From positions 1,400,936 through 1,464,935 of the forward strand of contig NC_007796.1 of assembly GCF_000013445.1 (NCBI RefSeq): a stretch of DNA of 64,000 nucleotides. Reading direction: 5' to 3'. A program made the translations under genes and the position numbers. Position 1 is the stretch's first letter. Each line of letters begins with the position of its first letter. Positions 45,161 through 53,744 of the stretch are shown piece after piece. A model generated the notes under the pieces. The model searched no databases. It saw only the letters and a program-made list of their open reading frames with translations, and was not told where the DNA came from. The stretch is from Methanospirillum hungatei JF-1. Its GTDB lineage: Archaea; Halobacteriota; Methanomicrobia; Methanomicrobiales; Methanospirillaceae.

Positions 45161-45643
45161 ATGGATGAAAAGAGGCTTGACGAAATTATTGAAAAATATC
45201 CCTATCCTGCTGGCAGAACGTTAGGAGTTTTACGGGAAATTCAGATACAGGAAAGACACATCCCCATGGATACCCTGAAACTGGTATCTGAAAAACTGGA
45301 CCTCCCTTTATCCGAGCTCTTTGCTCTTGTCACCTTTTACTCATTTTTCAGTCTGAAACCGGTTGGAGAGCACCTAATCACCGTCTGTATGGGAACCCCC
45401 TGCCATGTGAAAGGAGCAGAAAAAATATTAGAGACACTGGAAGAACATCTTGGGTTATCAGGAGAGGTACAGGACGGCAAGTATCTTCAGACAACACCTG
45501 ATAACAAGTTCACGGTTGAGATTGCCCGGTGTTTTGGTGCATGCAGCATGGCTCCGGTGCTCCATGTTGACGGTGAACTGCATGGATATGTAACCCCTGA
45601 AAGAATCCCGGAGATATTAGAGATGTACGGGTGGAAGCGATGA
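45161..45643 (+). CDS. NuoE/HydC-like [2Fe-2S] subunit
   Basis: 160 residues from ATG 45161 with GGAG 6 bases upstream. The thioredoxin-like fold carries the [2Fe-2S] ligands CMGTPCHVKG (approx. 81-90) and ARCFGACSMAP (approx. 123-133). The N-terminal helical part is the 24-kDa-subunit type. It partners NuoF-like proteins in NADH dehydrogenases, NAD-linked hydrogenases and bifurcating enzymes. The gene overlaps the next by ATGA. Confidence 0.9.
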   Translation: MDEKRLDEIIEKYPYPAGRTLGVLREIQIQERHIPMDTLKLVSEKLDLPLSELFALVTFYSFFSLKPVGEHLITVCMGTPCHVKGAEKILETLEEHLGLSGEVQDGKYLQTTPDNKFTVEIARCFGACSMAPVLHVDGELHGYVTPERIPEILEMYGWKR

Positions 45644-47328
45644 GGATTCAGACATCCGAAGATCTAGACTCCATTCGGAAAAAAGGGCTGCAAAAGATCC
45701 AGCCGGGGAGGCTTAGGATCGGAGTAGGGACATCATCATGCGGGATAGCAGTCGGAGGCATGGCCCTGTATAACCTGCTGGATGAGATAATTCAGACGAA
45801 AAACCTTGATATCTCTCTCGTTAAGACCGGATGTATCGGGTTTTGCAAAGAGGAGCCGATTGTATCAGTAAGCATCCCCGGAAAAGCCCTTGTTTTACTT
45901 CGGAAGGTGAAACCAGATGATGTAGAGAGAATTATCTCTCTCGCTCTTCATGGTGATGTTCCATCTGATCGAGTGCTCTGTACAATTTCCGACTGGGACC
46001 ATATCACCGGAAACCTTGTCTATGGGAATGAGTTCGATACTTTTCCAGAATATGGAGAGATACCCTTCTTCGCTCATCAGAAAAAAGTGATCCTTCGGGA
46101 CAGCGGCCTTATTAATCCTGAGGACATTGACGAGTATATCGGTATTGGCGGATATTTTGCAGCATATAAGGCACTCACCAGTATGAAACCTGATGCTATC
46201 ATCGATGAGGTAAAGCGATCGGGCCTTCGGGGGCGGGGAGGAGCAGGATTCCCTGCGGGTCTGAAATGGGAGATCACAAAAAAAGCACCAGGAGAAGAGA
46301 AATTTATCGTCTGCAATGCCGATGAAGGGGACCCTGGGGCCTACATGAACCGAAACGAGATGGAAAGTGATCCCCACATGCTTCTTGAGGGGATGCTCAT
46401 CGGGGCATATGCCATGGGAGTTTCTGAGGGACTGATTTACATCCGGGCTGAGTACCCTCTCGCCATTGAACGTCTCATGCTGGCACTTGACCAGGCACGA
46501 ACCTATGGGTTACTTGGGAAAAATATCTTCAATACAGGATTTGATTTTGATATCCGGATAGCGACCGGTGCAGGGGCCTTTGTCTGTGGAGAATCAACCG
46601 CTCTTGCAGCATCCATCGAAGGGAAAACCGGCCGACCACGCCTCCGCCCTCCACGACTTACCGAGAAAGGAGTCTTTGGAAAGCCGACTGATCTGAATAA
46701 TGTTGAGACATGGTGTAATGTCCCGGTTATCATAGCCAAAGGAGCGTTATGGTATTCATCCATCGGTGCAAAAGGAAACACCGGAACCAAGGTCTTTTCA
46801 CTCGTCGGAAAGGTTGATAATATCGGTATGGTAGAGGTCCCTCTGGGAACATCCCTGCATTCGATCATCTATGATATCGGAAACGGGGGAGCATTGGGAA
46901 AAGAGGTGAAGGCAGTCCAGACCGGGGGTCCATCAGGAGGGTGCATCCCGGTCAGACTCTTTGATACACCGGTTGATTTTGAAAGCCTGAATCAGGTTGG
47001 GACTATGATGGGATCAGGCGGTCTTGTGGTGATGGATGAGGATACCAACATGGTTGACATTGCCCGGTACTTTATCAATTTCGCTTCAGGTGAGTCATGC
47101 GGAAAATGTGTCCCCTGCCGGGAAGGTCTCAAACACATGCTTCTTATCCTGAATCGTATTGTCGCCGGTAAAGGCACCCGCCAGGATATCGGGCTGCTCA
47201 GAGAACTGGCTGAAACGGTTCAGAAGACATCACTCTGTGGCCTTGGACAGACTGCACCAAATCCGGTTCTGACCACGATGCAGTATTTTAAAGAGGAGTA
47301 TGATGACCTCATCTCGCCGGAGGCCTGA
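45640..47328 (+). CDS. NuoF/HydB-like NAD(P)H- and FMN-binding subunit
   Basis: 562 residues from ATG 45640, overlapping the nuoE stop. An N-terminal thioredoxin-like [2Fe-2S] region (GTSSCGIAVGG, TGCIGFCKEEP) is followed by the FMN/NADH domain with GLRGRGGAGFPAGLKW (approx. 195-210) and NADEGDPGAYMNR. An SLBB domain and the 4Fe-4S motif CGKCVPCREG (approx. 486-495) complete it. The extra C-terminal ferredoxin domain of HydB/HndC is absent; the protein ends after the NuoF core. It should exchange electrons between NAD(P)H and the Fe-S chain. Confidence 0.92.
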   Translation: MRIQTSEDLDSIRKKGLQKIQPGRLRIGVGTSSCGIAVGGMALYNLLDEIIQTKNLDISLVKTGCIGFCKEEPIVSVSIPGKALVLLRKVKPDDVERIISLALHGDVPSDRVLCTISDWDHITGNLVYGNEFDTFPEYGEIPFFAHQKKVILRDSGLINPEDIDEYIGIGGYFAAYKALTSMKPDAIIDEVKRSGLRGRGGAGFPAGLKWEITKKAPGEEKFIVCNADEGDPGAYMNRNEMESDPHMLLEGMLIGAYAMGVSEGLIYIRAEYPLAIERLMLALDQARTYGLLGKNIFNTGFDFDIRIATGAGAFVCGESTALAASIEGKTGRPRLRPPRLTEKGVFGKPTDLNNVETWCNVPVIIAKGALWYSSIGAKGNTGTKVFSLVGKVDNIGMVEVPLGTSLHSIIYDIGNGGALGKEVKAVQTGGPSGGCIPVRLFDTPVDFESLNQVGTMMGSGGLVVMDEDTNMVDIARYFINFASGESCGKCVPCREGLKHMLLILNRIVAGKGTRQDIGLLRELAETVQKTSLCGLGQTAPNPVLTTMQYFKEEYDDLISPEA

Positions 47329-47329
47329 T

Positions 47330-48142
47330 ATGTCACTCTTCGGATCCGTGAACCGGATGGTTACCATCACCATTAATAAAAATCAGTATTTGGCTGAAGA
47401 GGGAGAGATATTCCTTCTCACCGCTTTGAGGCTGAATATTGACATCCCTCACCTCTGCTATGAAAAAGCCCTGGAACCATATGGTGCCTGTCGTCTTTGT
47501 ATGGTTGATGTGGTCACCTGTGGAAAGACAACAATGACTCCCGCATGCACCATCAAAGTTCACAATGGCCTTGAAATCCTGACCGACACTCCGGAGATCA
47601 TAAAACACCGACGCCTGCTCTTTGAACTCTACCTTGCAGAAGCACCAAAATCAGAGGTAATCAGGGAGATGGCAGCGAAATACGGAGTCACAAAGACGCG
47701 GTTTCTCAAGAAGATTGTTCATGATGACCCGCTATTCGGAAAATGCATATTATGTGGATTATGTGTCCGGGTGTGTAATGAAATCATGGGCACAAGTGCC
47801 ATTAATTTCATAAACCGGGGGCCATACACGGTTATCAATACGCCGTTTTTTGAACACAATCCGGACTGTGCAGGGTGTGCTGCCTGTGCTCAGGTATGTC
47901 CGACGAAAGCGATAGTGTTTGAAGATAGTGATGCAGAACGGATCATGCAATCATGGTCCGGAACAGCCGTCCCTCTTGCAACATGTTCATCATGCAAGAA
48001 GTCATATGCACCGGAGAAACTCATGGACAAGGTGCTGGACAAACTCGACCCTGCAATTATCGAAGAGCTACGAACCCTGTGCCCTGAATGCAGGCGCAAA
48101 TACATCACCAGAATGGAGATCGGGAGAATCCCAAGGTCATAA
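47330..48142 (+). CDS. HydA/NuoG N-terminus-like iron-sulfur subunit
   Basis: 270 residues from ATG 47330 with GGAGG 8 bases upstream, 1 bp after the nuoF-like stop. It holds a [2Fe-2S] domain (CYEKALEPYGACRLCMVDV and a fourth Cys), then a helix without the usual His-Cys3 cluster, and two 4Fe-4S motifs (CILCGLCVRVCNEIMG, CAGCAACAQVCPTKAI). A C-terminal CxxC pair (CSSCKKSY, CPECRRKY) looks like a zinc ribbon. The H-cluster hydrogenase domain of HydA/HndD is missing. It probably bridges CooF/CooS and NuoF electron paths. Confidence 0.87.
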   Translation: MSLFGSVNRMVTITINKNQYLAEEGEIFLLTALRLNIDIPHLCYEKALEPYGACRLCMVDVVTCGKTTMTPACTIKVHNGLEILTDTPEIIKHRRLLFELYLAEAPKSEVIREMAAKYGVTKTRFLKKIVHDDPLFGKCILCGLCVRVCNEIMGTSAINFINRGPYTVINTPFFEHNPDCAGCAACAQVCPTKAIVFEDSDAERIMQSWSGTAVPLATCSSCKKSYAPEKLMDKVLDKLDPAIIEELRTLCPECRRKYITRMEIGRIPRS

Positions 48143-48182
48143 TATCATGGAACGAAAATCATTCGAGGAGTAAAAAAGTATA

Positions 48183-49001
48183 ATGAGCACTCAAGGATTT
48201 CGGATAGTTATTACCGGAAAAGGGGGCGTTGGAAAGACCACGATAACCTCACTCCTCTCTCATCTTTTCGCAGGAAGAGGATATTCTGTATTAGCGGTTG
48301 ATGAAGATCCCCAGATGAACCTCCCCTATGCTATCGGGGTTTCTCCCGAAGATGCTGAATCGATTGTTCCGCTCTCAAAAAACCTGGATTATATAGAGGA
48401 GAAGACCGGGGCCAGACCTGATTCCGGATATGGTCTCATGTTCTCCCTCAACCCGGATGTTTCAGATGTAGTTGAGCGGTTTGGAATGAAAGGCCCGAAC
48501 GGTGTCAACATCCTGGTCATGGGAACCGTAGTAAAAGCTGCTACCGGGTGCCTTTGTCCGGAGAACACCCTGCTTGACGCAGTTATGAGACATATCAATC
48601 TTCGGGAGGGGGAGATAATTCTCATGGATACCCAGGCAGGGGTTGAGCATTTTGGCCGGGCCATTGCAAAAGGCTTTAATCAGGCAATTCTGGTTGCAGA
48701 TCCAACATTTAATGCGGTCCAGGTTGTAAAACATGCAGCAGAACTTGCCAGAGAGCTGGAGATAAGGGATATCCATCTTGTCATAAACCGGGTTAGATCC
48801 CCAGGAGATATCACAAAAGTAACCAGGATGCTTGCCGGCCATGAAGAACTGTTCTCTGGAAAATATTACATTCCGTACGATGAGATGATGTCATTATTTG
48901 ATCCGGATGTACGGCCAATACTCGATGAACCGTCAGAGTTTGTGGATGGAGTCAGGGAATTGATGATGTCACTTGAGATGCATGGGCTATTGAGAGCGTG
49001 A
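48183..49001 (+). CDS. cooC: CO dehydrogenase nickel-insertion ATPase
   Basis: 272 residues. A MinD/NifH-like ATPase with the deviant Walker A GKGGVGKTT (approx. 12-20), DEDPQMNLP, the family Cys pair CLCPEN (approx. 122-127) thought to hold metal at the dimer interface, and LMDTQAGVEHFGR. It helps insert nickel into the CooS C-cluster. It is last in the six-gene operon, 40 bp after the preceding stop, with GAGGAG before the ATG. Confidence 0.93.
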   Translation: MSTQGFRIVITGKGGVGKTTITSLLSHLFAGRGYSVLAVDEDPQMNLPYAIGVSPEDAESIVPLSKNLDYIEEKTGARPDSGYGLMFSLNPDVSDVVERFGMKGPNGVNILVMGTVVKAATGCLCPENTLLDAVMRHINLREGEIILMDTQAGVEHFGRAIAKGFNQAILVADPTFNAVQVVKHAAELARELEIRDIHLVINRVRSPGDITKVTRMLAGHEELFSGKYYIPYDEMMSLFDPDVRPILDEPSEFVDGVRELMMSLEMHGLLRA

Positions 49002-49092
49002 AGAACGACCGATGAGTGAGTTCATAATTTTATCTTTTCTCCGGATAAGATGCCAAATTTAATACCTAATAATACACTATATTTCATATCAC

Positions 49093-49374
49093 ATGTCTGC
49101 ACTCTCACCTTCTGAAGATATTCGATCGGTTACTGATCTGAAACGTCATACCCGGGAGATCCTGGATCATATTCATACAACTGGTCGGCCAGTTTTCCTT
49201 ACCGTCAATGGCCGGGCAGATTCTGTATTGCTAGATGTAAAAGAGTATGAAAAATTAATTCATGCCGGGAATATTGCCAGATTACTTGCATCTGCAGAAC
49301 AGGATGTAGAACAAGGAAAAACCAGATCGTTTCATACCTTTATCCAAGAGTTCAAGCGTGATAACGCCATTTGA
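49093..49374 (+). CDS. Phd/YefM-family antitoxin
   Basis: 93 residues. The N-terminal Phd/YefM DNA-binding fold is visible in SVTDLKRHTREILDHIHTTG and PVFLTVNGRADSVLLDVKEYEKL. Such antitoxins bind a RelE/ParE toxin and repress their own promoter. The following toxin gene is truncated to 33 codons, so the antitoxin is an orphan. A TATA-like tttaatacc lies at 49058. Confidence 0.85.
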   Translation: MSALSPSEDIRSVTDLKRHTREILDHIHTTGRPVFLTVNGRADSVLLDVKEYEKLIHAGNIARLLASAEQDVEQGKTRSFHTFIQEFKRDNAI

Positions 49375-49764
49375 GATAGAAATTACAGAATCAGCAGAGG
49401 AGGATCTAGAGAGTATCTCTTTGAATCTCCGGAAGGGTTTCGGCCCCCTGATGACCTGATTCGTGAGTTCCTGAACTTCCGGATTCTTGATTTCTTCAAT
49501 AAAGAGTTCCATATCTGCATGCCCGTCCCGTGAACCTATCCGGATTGGGAACAGAACATATCTTCCGGTTTCATCGTCATCAATCTCATCAAAAACTTCC
49601 TGAATCTCTTCAGAAGACATCATATACTCAGATAATCGGATAATTTCCTCCTCCTGCAGATCAATGATATATCTGGTGTCAAAGGTGCAATTATCCAGAG
49701 CTTCTGCTATCTCATCGATTGAAAGATGAACGACTCGTTGATTAACATCATTATCTTTGACCAT
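49282..49764 (-). CDS. UPF0158 family protein with replaced C-terminus
   Basis: 160 residues from ATG 49764 (MVKDNDVNQRVVHLSIDEIA). The family pattern LDNCTFDTRYIIDLQEEEII and RGPKPFRRFKEIL is clear up to about base 49420. The remaining about 38 residues (SRSSSADSV...) are the antisense of the toxin and antitoxin genes and have no homology. The protein therefore lacks its natural C-terminus. Function of the family is unknown. Longer starts (49776, 49800) are less likely. Confidence 0.7.
   Translation of the reverse strand: MVKDNDVNQRVVHLSIDEIAEALDNCTFDTRYIIDLQEEEIIRLSEYMMSSEEIQEVFDEIDDDETGRYVLFPIRIGSRDGHADMELFIEEIKNPEVQELTNQVIRGPKPFRRFKEILSRSSSADSVISISNGVITLELLDKGMKRSGFSLFYILFCRCK
49358..49459 (+). 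pseudogene. Truncated RelE/ParE toxin
   Basis: Overlapping the antitoxin end, GTG 49358 starts VITPFEIEITESAEEDLESI, a typical RelE/ParE beginning. The frame then passes into antisense of the UPF0158 gene and stops at 49459 after 33 codons. The catalytic C-terminal part is gone. A deletion between two converging genes near 49415-49425 explains it. Confidence 0.65.
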
Positions 49765-49840
49765 CGAATTCCCCATTATCCCCAAATAAGATATCAGCAA
49801 AATATCCGGAATTCAGACTGTGCTTATAACTTTAGATGTG

Positions 49841-50689
49841 TTATTTGATAAACGTCCCATTCTGGTATTCGGTAAATGCCTGATCCACCTCTTCCTTTGT
49901 GTTCATGACAATCGGTCCTCCCCAGGCAATTGGTTCTCCTATTGGCTTTCCAGAGATCCACAAAAACCGACAGCCGTCTTCCCCGGATGTAAGATCAAGG
50001 ACAGTTCCCGGAGCCAGGAGTGCAAGATTCCGGTTTTTCAAAAAGACCGGATCTCCAACCCCTACCGTGCATCTCCCTTCAAACACGTACATGATTCCGG
50101 TAAAACCAGGCCGGGCCTGATGATAAAACTTCGAATTCGCTGGGACTGACACGTCAAGATATTCCGGATCCACGATGATCTCACGAACCGGACCAGTTAA
50201 TCGTCCATATGTACCTGCGATCACCCGGACTTTCGAACCATTCTCAAGAGTATCCACCGGGATCATATCGGGAGATATCTCCTGGTATCGGGGCACATGA
50301 TATTTTTGCGACCGGGGAAGGTTGACCCAGAGCTGAAATCCTCCCATCTTTCCATCAACTGGCTTTGGCATCTCCTGGTGAATAATCCCTGAACCAGCCG
50401 TCATCCACTGAACCGCTCCTGCTCCAACTATTCCGGAATTTCCTATACTATCGCCGTGCTCAACCTTTCCTTCGAGCATGTAGGTAACCGTTTCAATGCC
50501 CCGGTGGGGGTGCCAGGGAAAGCCTTTCAGGTAATCAGCCGGAGAATCCCCCCTGAAATCATCAAGCATCAGAAATGGATCAAAACGGGGTATCTCATGG
50601 TATCCAAAGGCTCGATGCAGCCTGACCCCGGCTCCTTCGATAGTCTCACGTGCAATAAGAATCTCCTTCACCGGCTGATTTAACCCCAT
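49841..50689 (-). CDS. Pirin-family protein
   Basis: 282 residues of bicupin pirin type. The N-terminal domain has HRAFGYHEIPRFDPFLMLDDF and the metal-binding HPHRGIETVTYMLEG (approx. 60-74), with further His/Glu in IIHQEMP. Some pirins are quercetinases; others act in redox signalling. The role here is unknown. It stands alone with a leftward promoter near 50730. Confidence 0.87.
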   Translation of the reverse strand: MGLNQPVKEILIARETIEGAGVRLHRAFGYHEIPRFDPFLMLDDFRGDSPADYLKGFPWHPHRGIETVTYMLEGKVEHGDSIGNSGIVGAGAVQWMTAGSGIIHQEMPKPVDGKMGGFQLWVNLPRSQKYHVPRYQEISPDMIPVDTLENGSKVRVIAGTYGRLTGPVREIIVDPEYLDVSVPANSKFYHQARPGFTGIMYVFEGRCTVGVGDPVFLKNRNLALLAPGTVLDLTSGEDGCRFLWISGKPIGEPIAWGGPIVMNTKEEVDQAFTEYQNGTFIK

Positions 50690-50800
50690 AAATCATAATC
50701 AACGTGAGACTTAATAAATACCAATGAAACGTAATGATTTTTATATTTTGTTAAGTTTTCAAAAGAGTATTGAGATGTCATGATGTGTTACCTGTAAAGG

Positions 50801-51511
50801 CTACCGGTTTTTACGCCCATACGGACAGACATACAAACATAATCCACAAACGGGTTCTTCCTGGTGTTCTTTCATATTCTGGAAATACTGGTCACAAAGA
50901 GCAGCAGCATACCTGACCTCTCGTGATTCTCCTTCCCTGAAAGGCTCACCGGTAAATGCCTGAACCGGACAGATATCAACACAGGCCTGACATTTCCCAC
51001 ATTGCTCATCCATCGGCTTTGAAACTGCCGGAAAAGGGGCATCGGTCAGAACACTCCCCCACCTGACTCGTGGTCCGTGTTCAGGGGTGATAAGCATACA
51101 ACTCTTTCCAATCCAACCAAAACCTGCCTGCCGTGCTGCAAGTTTATGTGAAAATATTGAGCATATTCTCTCATTATCAAACCGTAATGATGCAGGGACA
51201 GGGAAAGCAGAAAATCCGTTCTTCTGGATAATATCTGCAACCCTGGAAGTAAGAATATCAAGACGGGTATTTATGACCTGATATGCATGATGGGAATAAA
51301 TGCTCTTTGCTCCCTGTATATCAGAGGTAACCAAATTAACAACAGAATCCTGGAGCACTATTCCAAATACTATCGCTTTTGAATATGAGCGGACAAAATC
51401 ACCACCCTGCCTATACACTTCATCATGGACCTGAGTAAGATCGGCAACTCCTAAATATTCTGTTCCATGATTCCTGCAAAGAGACTGGATCTCTTCAAAA
51501 CAATTATTCAT
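50801..51511 (-). CDS. QueG-like 4Fe-4S double-cluster protein
   Basis: 236 residues from ATG 51511 (a TTG at 51529 would add six). An N-terminal QueG-type domain contains KLAARQAGFGWIGKSCMLITPEHGPRVRWGSVLT. The C-terminal ferredoxin cysteines are CGKCQACVDICPVQAF and CGLCLYVCPYG. It is shorter than true epoxyqueuosine reductase and lacks the HEAT-like C-terminus, so a different reductive-type activity is likely. Confidence 0.83.
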   Translation of the reverse strand: MNNCFEEIQSLCRNHGTEYLGVADLTQVHDEVYRQGGDFVRSYSKAIVFGIVLQDSVVNLVTSDIQGAKSIYSHHAYQVINTRLDILTSRVADIIQKNGFSAFPVPASLRFDNERICSIFSHKLAARQAGFGWIGKSCMLITPEHGPRVRWGSVLTDAPFPAVSKPMDEQCGKCQACVDICPVQAFTGEPFREGESREVRYAAALCDQYFQNMKEHQEEPVCGLCLYVCPYGRKNR

Positions 51512-51693
51512 ATTATCTGCCTGTAGCAATTTTTCTACCGTGGGTGGTATTTCAGTATAAAACCAGCGGTGATCACCTGGTCAGAATGTATATTAGATTT
51601 AAGGATTTTTTTGTGTCCGCAGTGAAAAAAAGGTAATTTCTCTTGTAAGGAACTCTGATAAAATTTAAGTCATTGAACAACGAGAGGTCTCTC

Positions 51694-52356
51694 ATGGGAG
51701 CAAAACGAAGCTTTACGATTTATCTGGTCCTCTTCAGTCTTCTCGTATGTTCAGGAGTTTCTGCTATAGGAATCAGCACATTACTGGAAGGAAACGAGAA
51801 ATTCGTAAACGGGACATTTACCGAAGAAAAGGAACAATTTGAACAATTACTTTCAGGACAAAGTCCGCACACACTCATTATCAGTTGCAGTGATTCACGC
51901 AGTGCACCGGAAATGATTTTTTCAAGCGGTCCTGGAGAACTCTTTGTTCACCGGAACATAGGTAATATCGTAGCGCCGGATGACTGGAGCCTTGCTACAG
52001 TGCTTGAGTACGGAATAAAACATCTGGGCATAGATACGATTGTCGTTATGGGTCATGAGAAATGCGGAGCAATGAAGGCTCTCGGGACCGGTGGAGGAGA
52101 CGGTGATTCATTTGTTCCCGGATGGCTTGCAAATTCCGCTCCTGCTCTTTCAAGTCTTTTGGCAAGAAGCGAAAAGCCAGATTCAGGTGAAGATTTAGAT
52201 TCATGGCTGCGTGAACTGGAAAAAGAAAATATCCGACTGCAGCTTGAACATCTGAAAACTAATCCGGACGTAAGTCTGGGACTTCGTAACGGAAACCTGC
52301 AAATAATCGGACTATATTGGAATATGACTTCAGGAAAAGTTGAACAGATTGGATAA
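51694..52356 (+). CDS. Exported beta-class carbonic anhydrase
   Basis: 220 residues from ATG 51694, with GAGAGGT upstream and a signal peptide at the start (FTIYLVLFSLLVCSGVSA). The zinc site shows CSDSRSAPE (first Cys with Asp-Arg dyad) and VVMGHEKCGAMKAL (His and Cys). It interconverts CO2 and bicarbonate, here outside the membrane, where it could aid CO2 supply to the hydrogenotrophic pathway (inferred). Confidence 0.9.
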   Translation: MGAKRSFTIYLVLFSLLVCSGVSAIGISTLLEGNEKFVNGTFTEEKEQFEQLLSGQSPHTLIISCSDSRSAPEMIFSSGPGELFVHRNIGNIVAPDDWSLATVLEYGIKHLGIDTIVVMGHEKCGAMKALGTGGGDGDSFVPGWLANSAPALSSLLARSEKPDSGEDLDSWLRELEKENIRLQLEHLKTNPDVSLGLRNGNLQIIGLYWNMTSGKVEQIG

Positions 52357-52421
52357 TTTGAGTGTAAAGGTATAGATATCCTGCAAATATCACTTGAATT
52401 ATTTCCAAAAAAAGATTCGGA

Positions 52422-52787
52422 TCATGGCTTGTACCTTAATCCTGCCAGTTCCCCTTCTCCGGTCATGTATACCCAATATCCATGATAAGGAAGCAGCATC
52501 CGGTTATCTGAATATTCACCGGTCCCGCCGTTCATAATTATAGTACCATACTGCTGTCTGAACTCATCAAACGGAACACAATATCTCCAGAGATCCTGAA
52601 CAGATAGCAGGCTGTCCCGGCCGAATATGAAATAGTTCAGGAAAATCCGATCTAATTCCATCCCTTCCCAAGAGAAACAACTGGTAGAACCTGAACAGGA
52701 TATGGATCAAACTGAACTGGAACATGGTTGCAGCCATAGAATAAATCCAAGATTCTTCAAAAGGGCCAAAAACATATGAACCCTCAG
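52422..52787 (-). pseudogene. C-terminal scrap of a Methanospirillum-type surface protein
   Basis: One frame (52661 to 52422) reads DRIFLNYFIFGRDSLLSVQD, then IIMNGGTGEYSDNRMLLPYHGYWVYM, resembling the repeated C-terminal domain of large secreted proteins in these methanogens. Another frame upstream (about 52787-52640) gives EESWIYSMAATMFQF. No start exists, and the frames must be joined by a shift. It directly abuts the truncated EFR1 gene. Confidence 0.6.
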
Positions 52788-53011
52788 TAATTTTTAGTCG
52801 GGTGGAGAAAATCGCGAACAATGGCAGGAATTCCTGCATCATACACCGGGCAAATAATTCCTACACGGCCAGAGGGGGCTGTAATTGCCTTATCAGTTTT
52901 CATCTGTGAAACAACAGAGATGAGTTCTGCATCTTCAATTTTTTCAGAGATTTTTCTGGCGACAGAGAGAGAATTCCCATTTCCGGTAAAATAATAGAGG
53001 GTAGTCTTCAT
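52784..53011 (-). pseudogene. Truncated EFR1-type flavodoxin
   Basis: 75 residues starting MKTTLYYFTGNGNSLSVARK, with the FMN-binding loop TGNGNS, then CPVYDAGIPAIVRDFL, and stopping at 52784. The second half of the flavodoxin fold and the two 4Fe-4S motifs of EFR1 proteins are missing. It overlaps the upstream flavodoxin stop by ATGA, so the two were an operon. Closely related to the frameshifted EFR1 gene at 32668-33488. Confidence 0.75.
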
Positions 53012-53499
53012 AGATTATTCCATGCGGATTTGATATCGGCAACGATGGTATCAATAGCAGCATTGTCAGTGGAGGTATTCCTGTCGAGGACAGCAGTATT
53101 CGATATCACAAGACCCTTCTCTTTCATCCGGGCAATAAAGGGGACTAATGCCTCATTGCCACTTTGTGCACTTTTACAGGTCAGGATTCCATAACTCTTT
53201 TTCCCCTGGCATCCTGTCAGGCTTTCAATAGCACCATTGATAACCGGGGTTGGTTTTCCCGCCCAGACCGGTGACGCGATGATGACCATATCATAGCCGG
53301 TAACATCAATTTTTTCTGGTCTGACTTTATCAGCAAGGCCCTTCATAGCCCGAAAACATCCTTTTGGAACCACCATCAGGCTTGAATATTCTTTTTCCGG
53401 AGTCACCTCAATGGGATCTCCAGATAGCTCTTCACCAATCTTTTCAGCAACTCTGCGGGTAACACCAGAGTGTGAGTGATAAATTATTATCGATTTCAT
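53008..53499 (-). CDS. Flavodoxin
   Basis: 163 residues from ATG 53499, with GGTGG 4 bases upstream. The FMN phosphate loop is IIYHSHSGVTRRVAE, and the later loops ASPVWAGKPTPVINGAIE and LTCKSAQSGNE fit a flavodoxin of the NAD(P)H-oxidoreductase-like group. It would carry electrons in the cytosol. The downstream EFR1 partner is truncated. A longer frame to 53565 lacks support. Confidence 0.85.
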   Translation of the reverse strand: MKSIIIYHSHSGVTRRVAEKIGEELSGDPIEVTPEKEYSSLMVVPKGCFRAMKGLADKVRPEKIDVTGYDMVIIASPVWAGKPTPVINGAIESLTGCQGKKSYGILTCKSAQSGNEALVPFIARMKEKGLVISNTAVLDRNTSTDNAAIDTIVADIKSAWNNL

Positions 53500-53744
53500 A
53501 TTTCCACCATTTCCATTGTTCATACTGAACAGAATGTTACCACTGTGAAACAGGCATGGTAGCATAATCCCAGCGTTTTCCTTTCTTTCCCGTGATCCAA
53601 AGTTAGCATCAGGTTAGACACGAAGATCACTAAAGCATATAATTAATTGCTTATATTCTTATATTAGGTTTTTGTTCTTGTAATCCAAACAAAAAAGAGA
53701 GATCAGTTATATTCTTTTCATATAACCTATTTTATGAGTAATAA

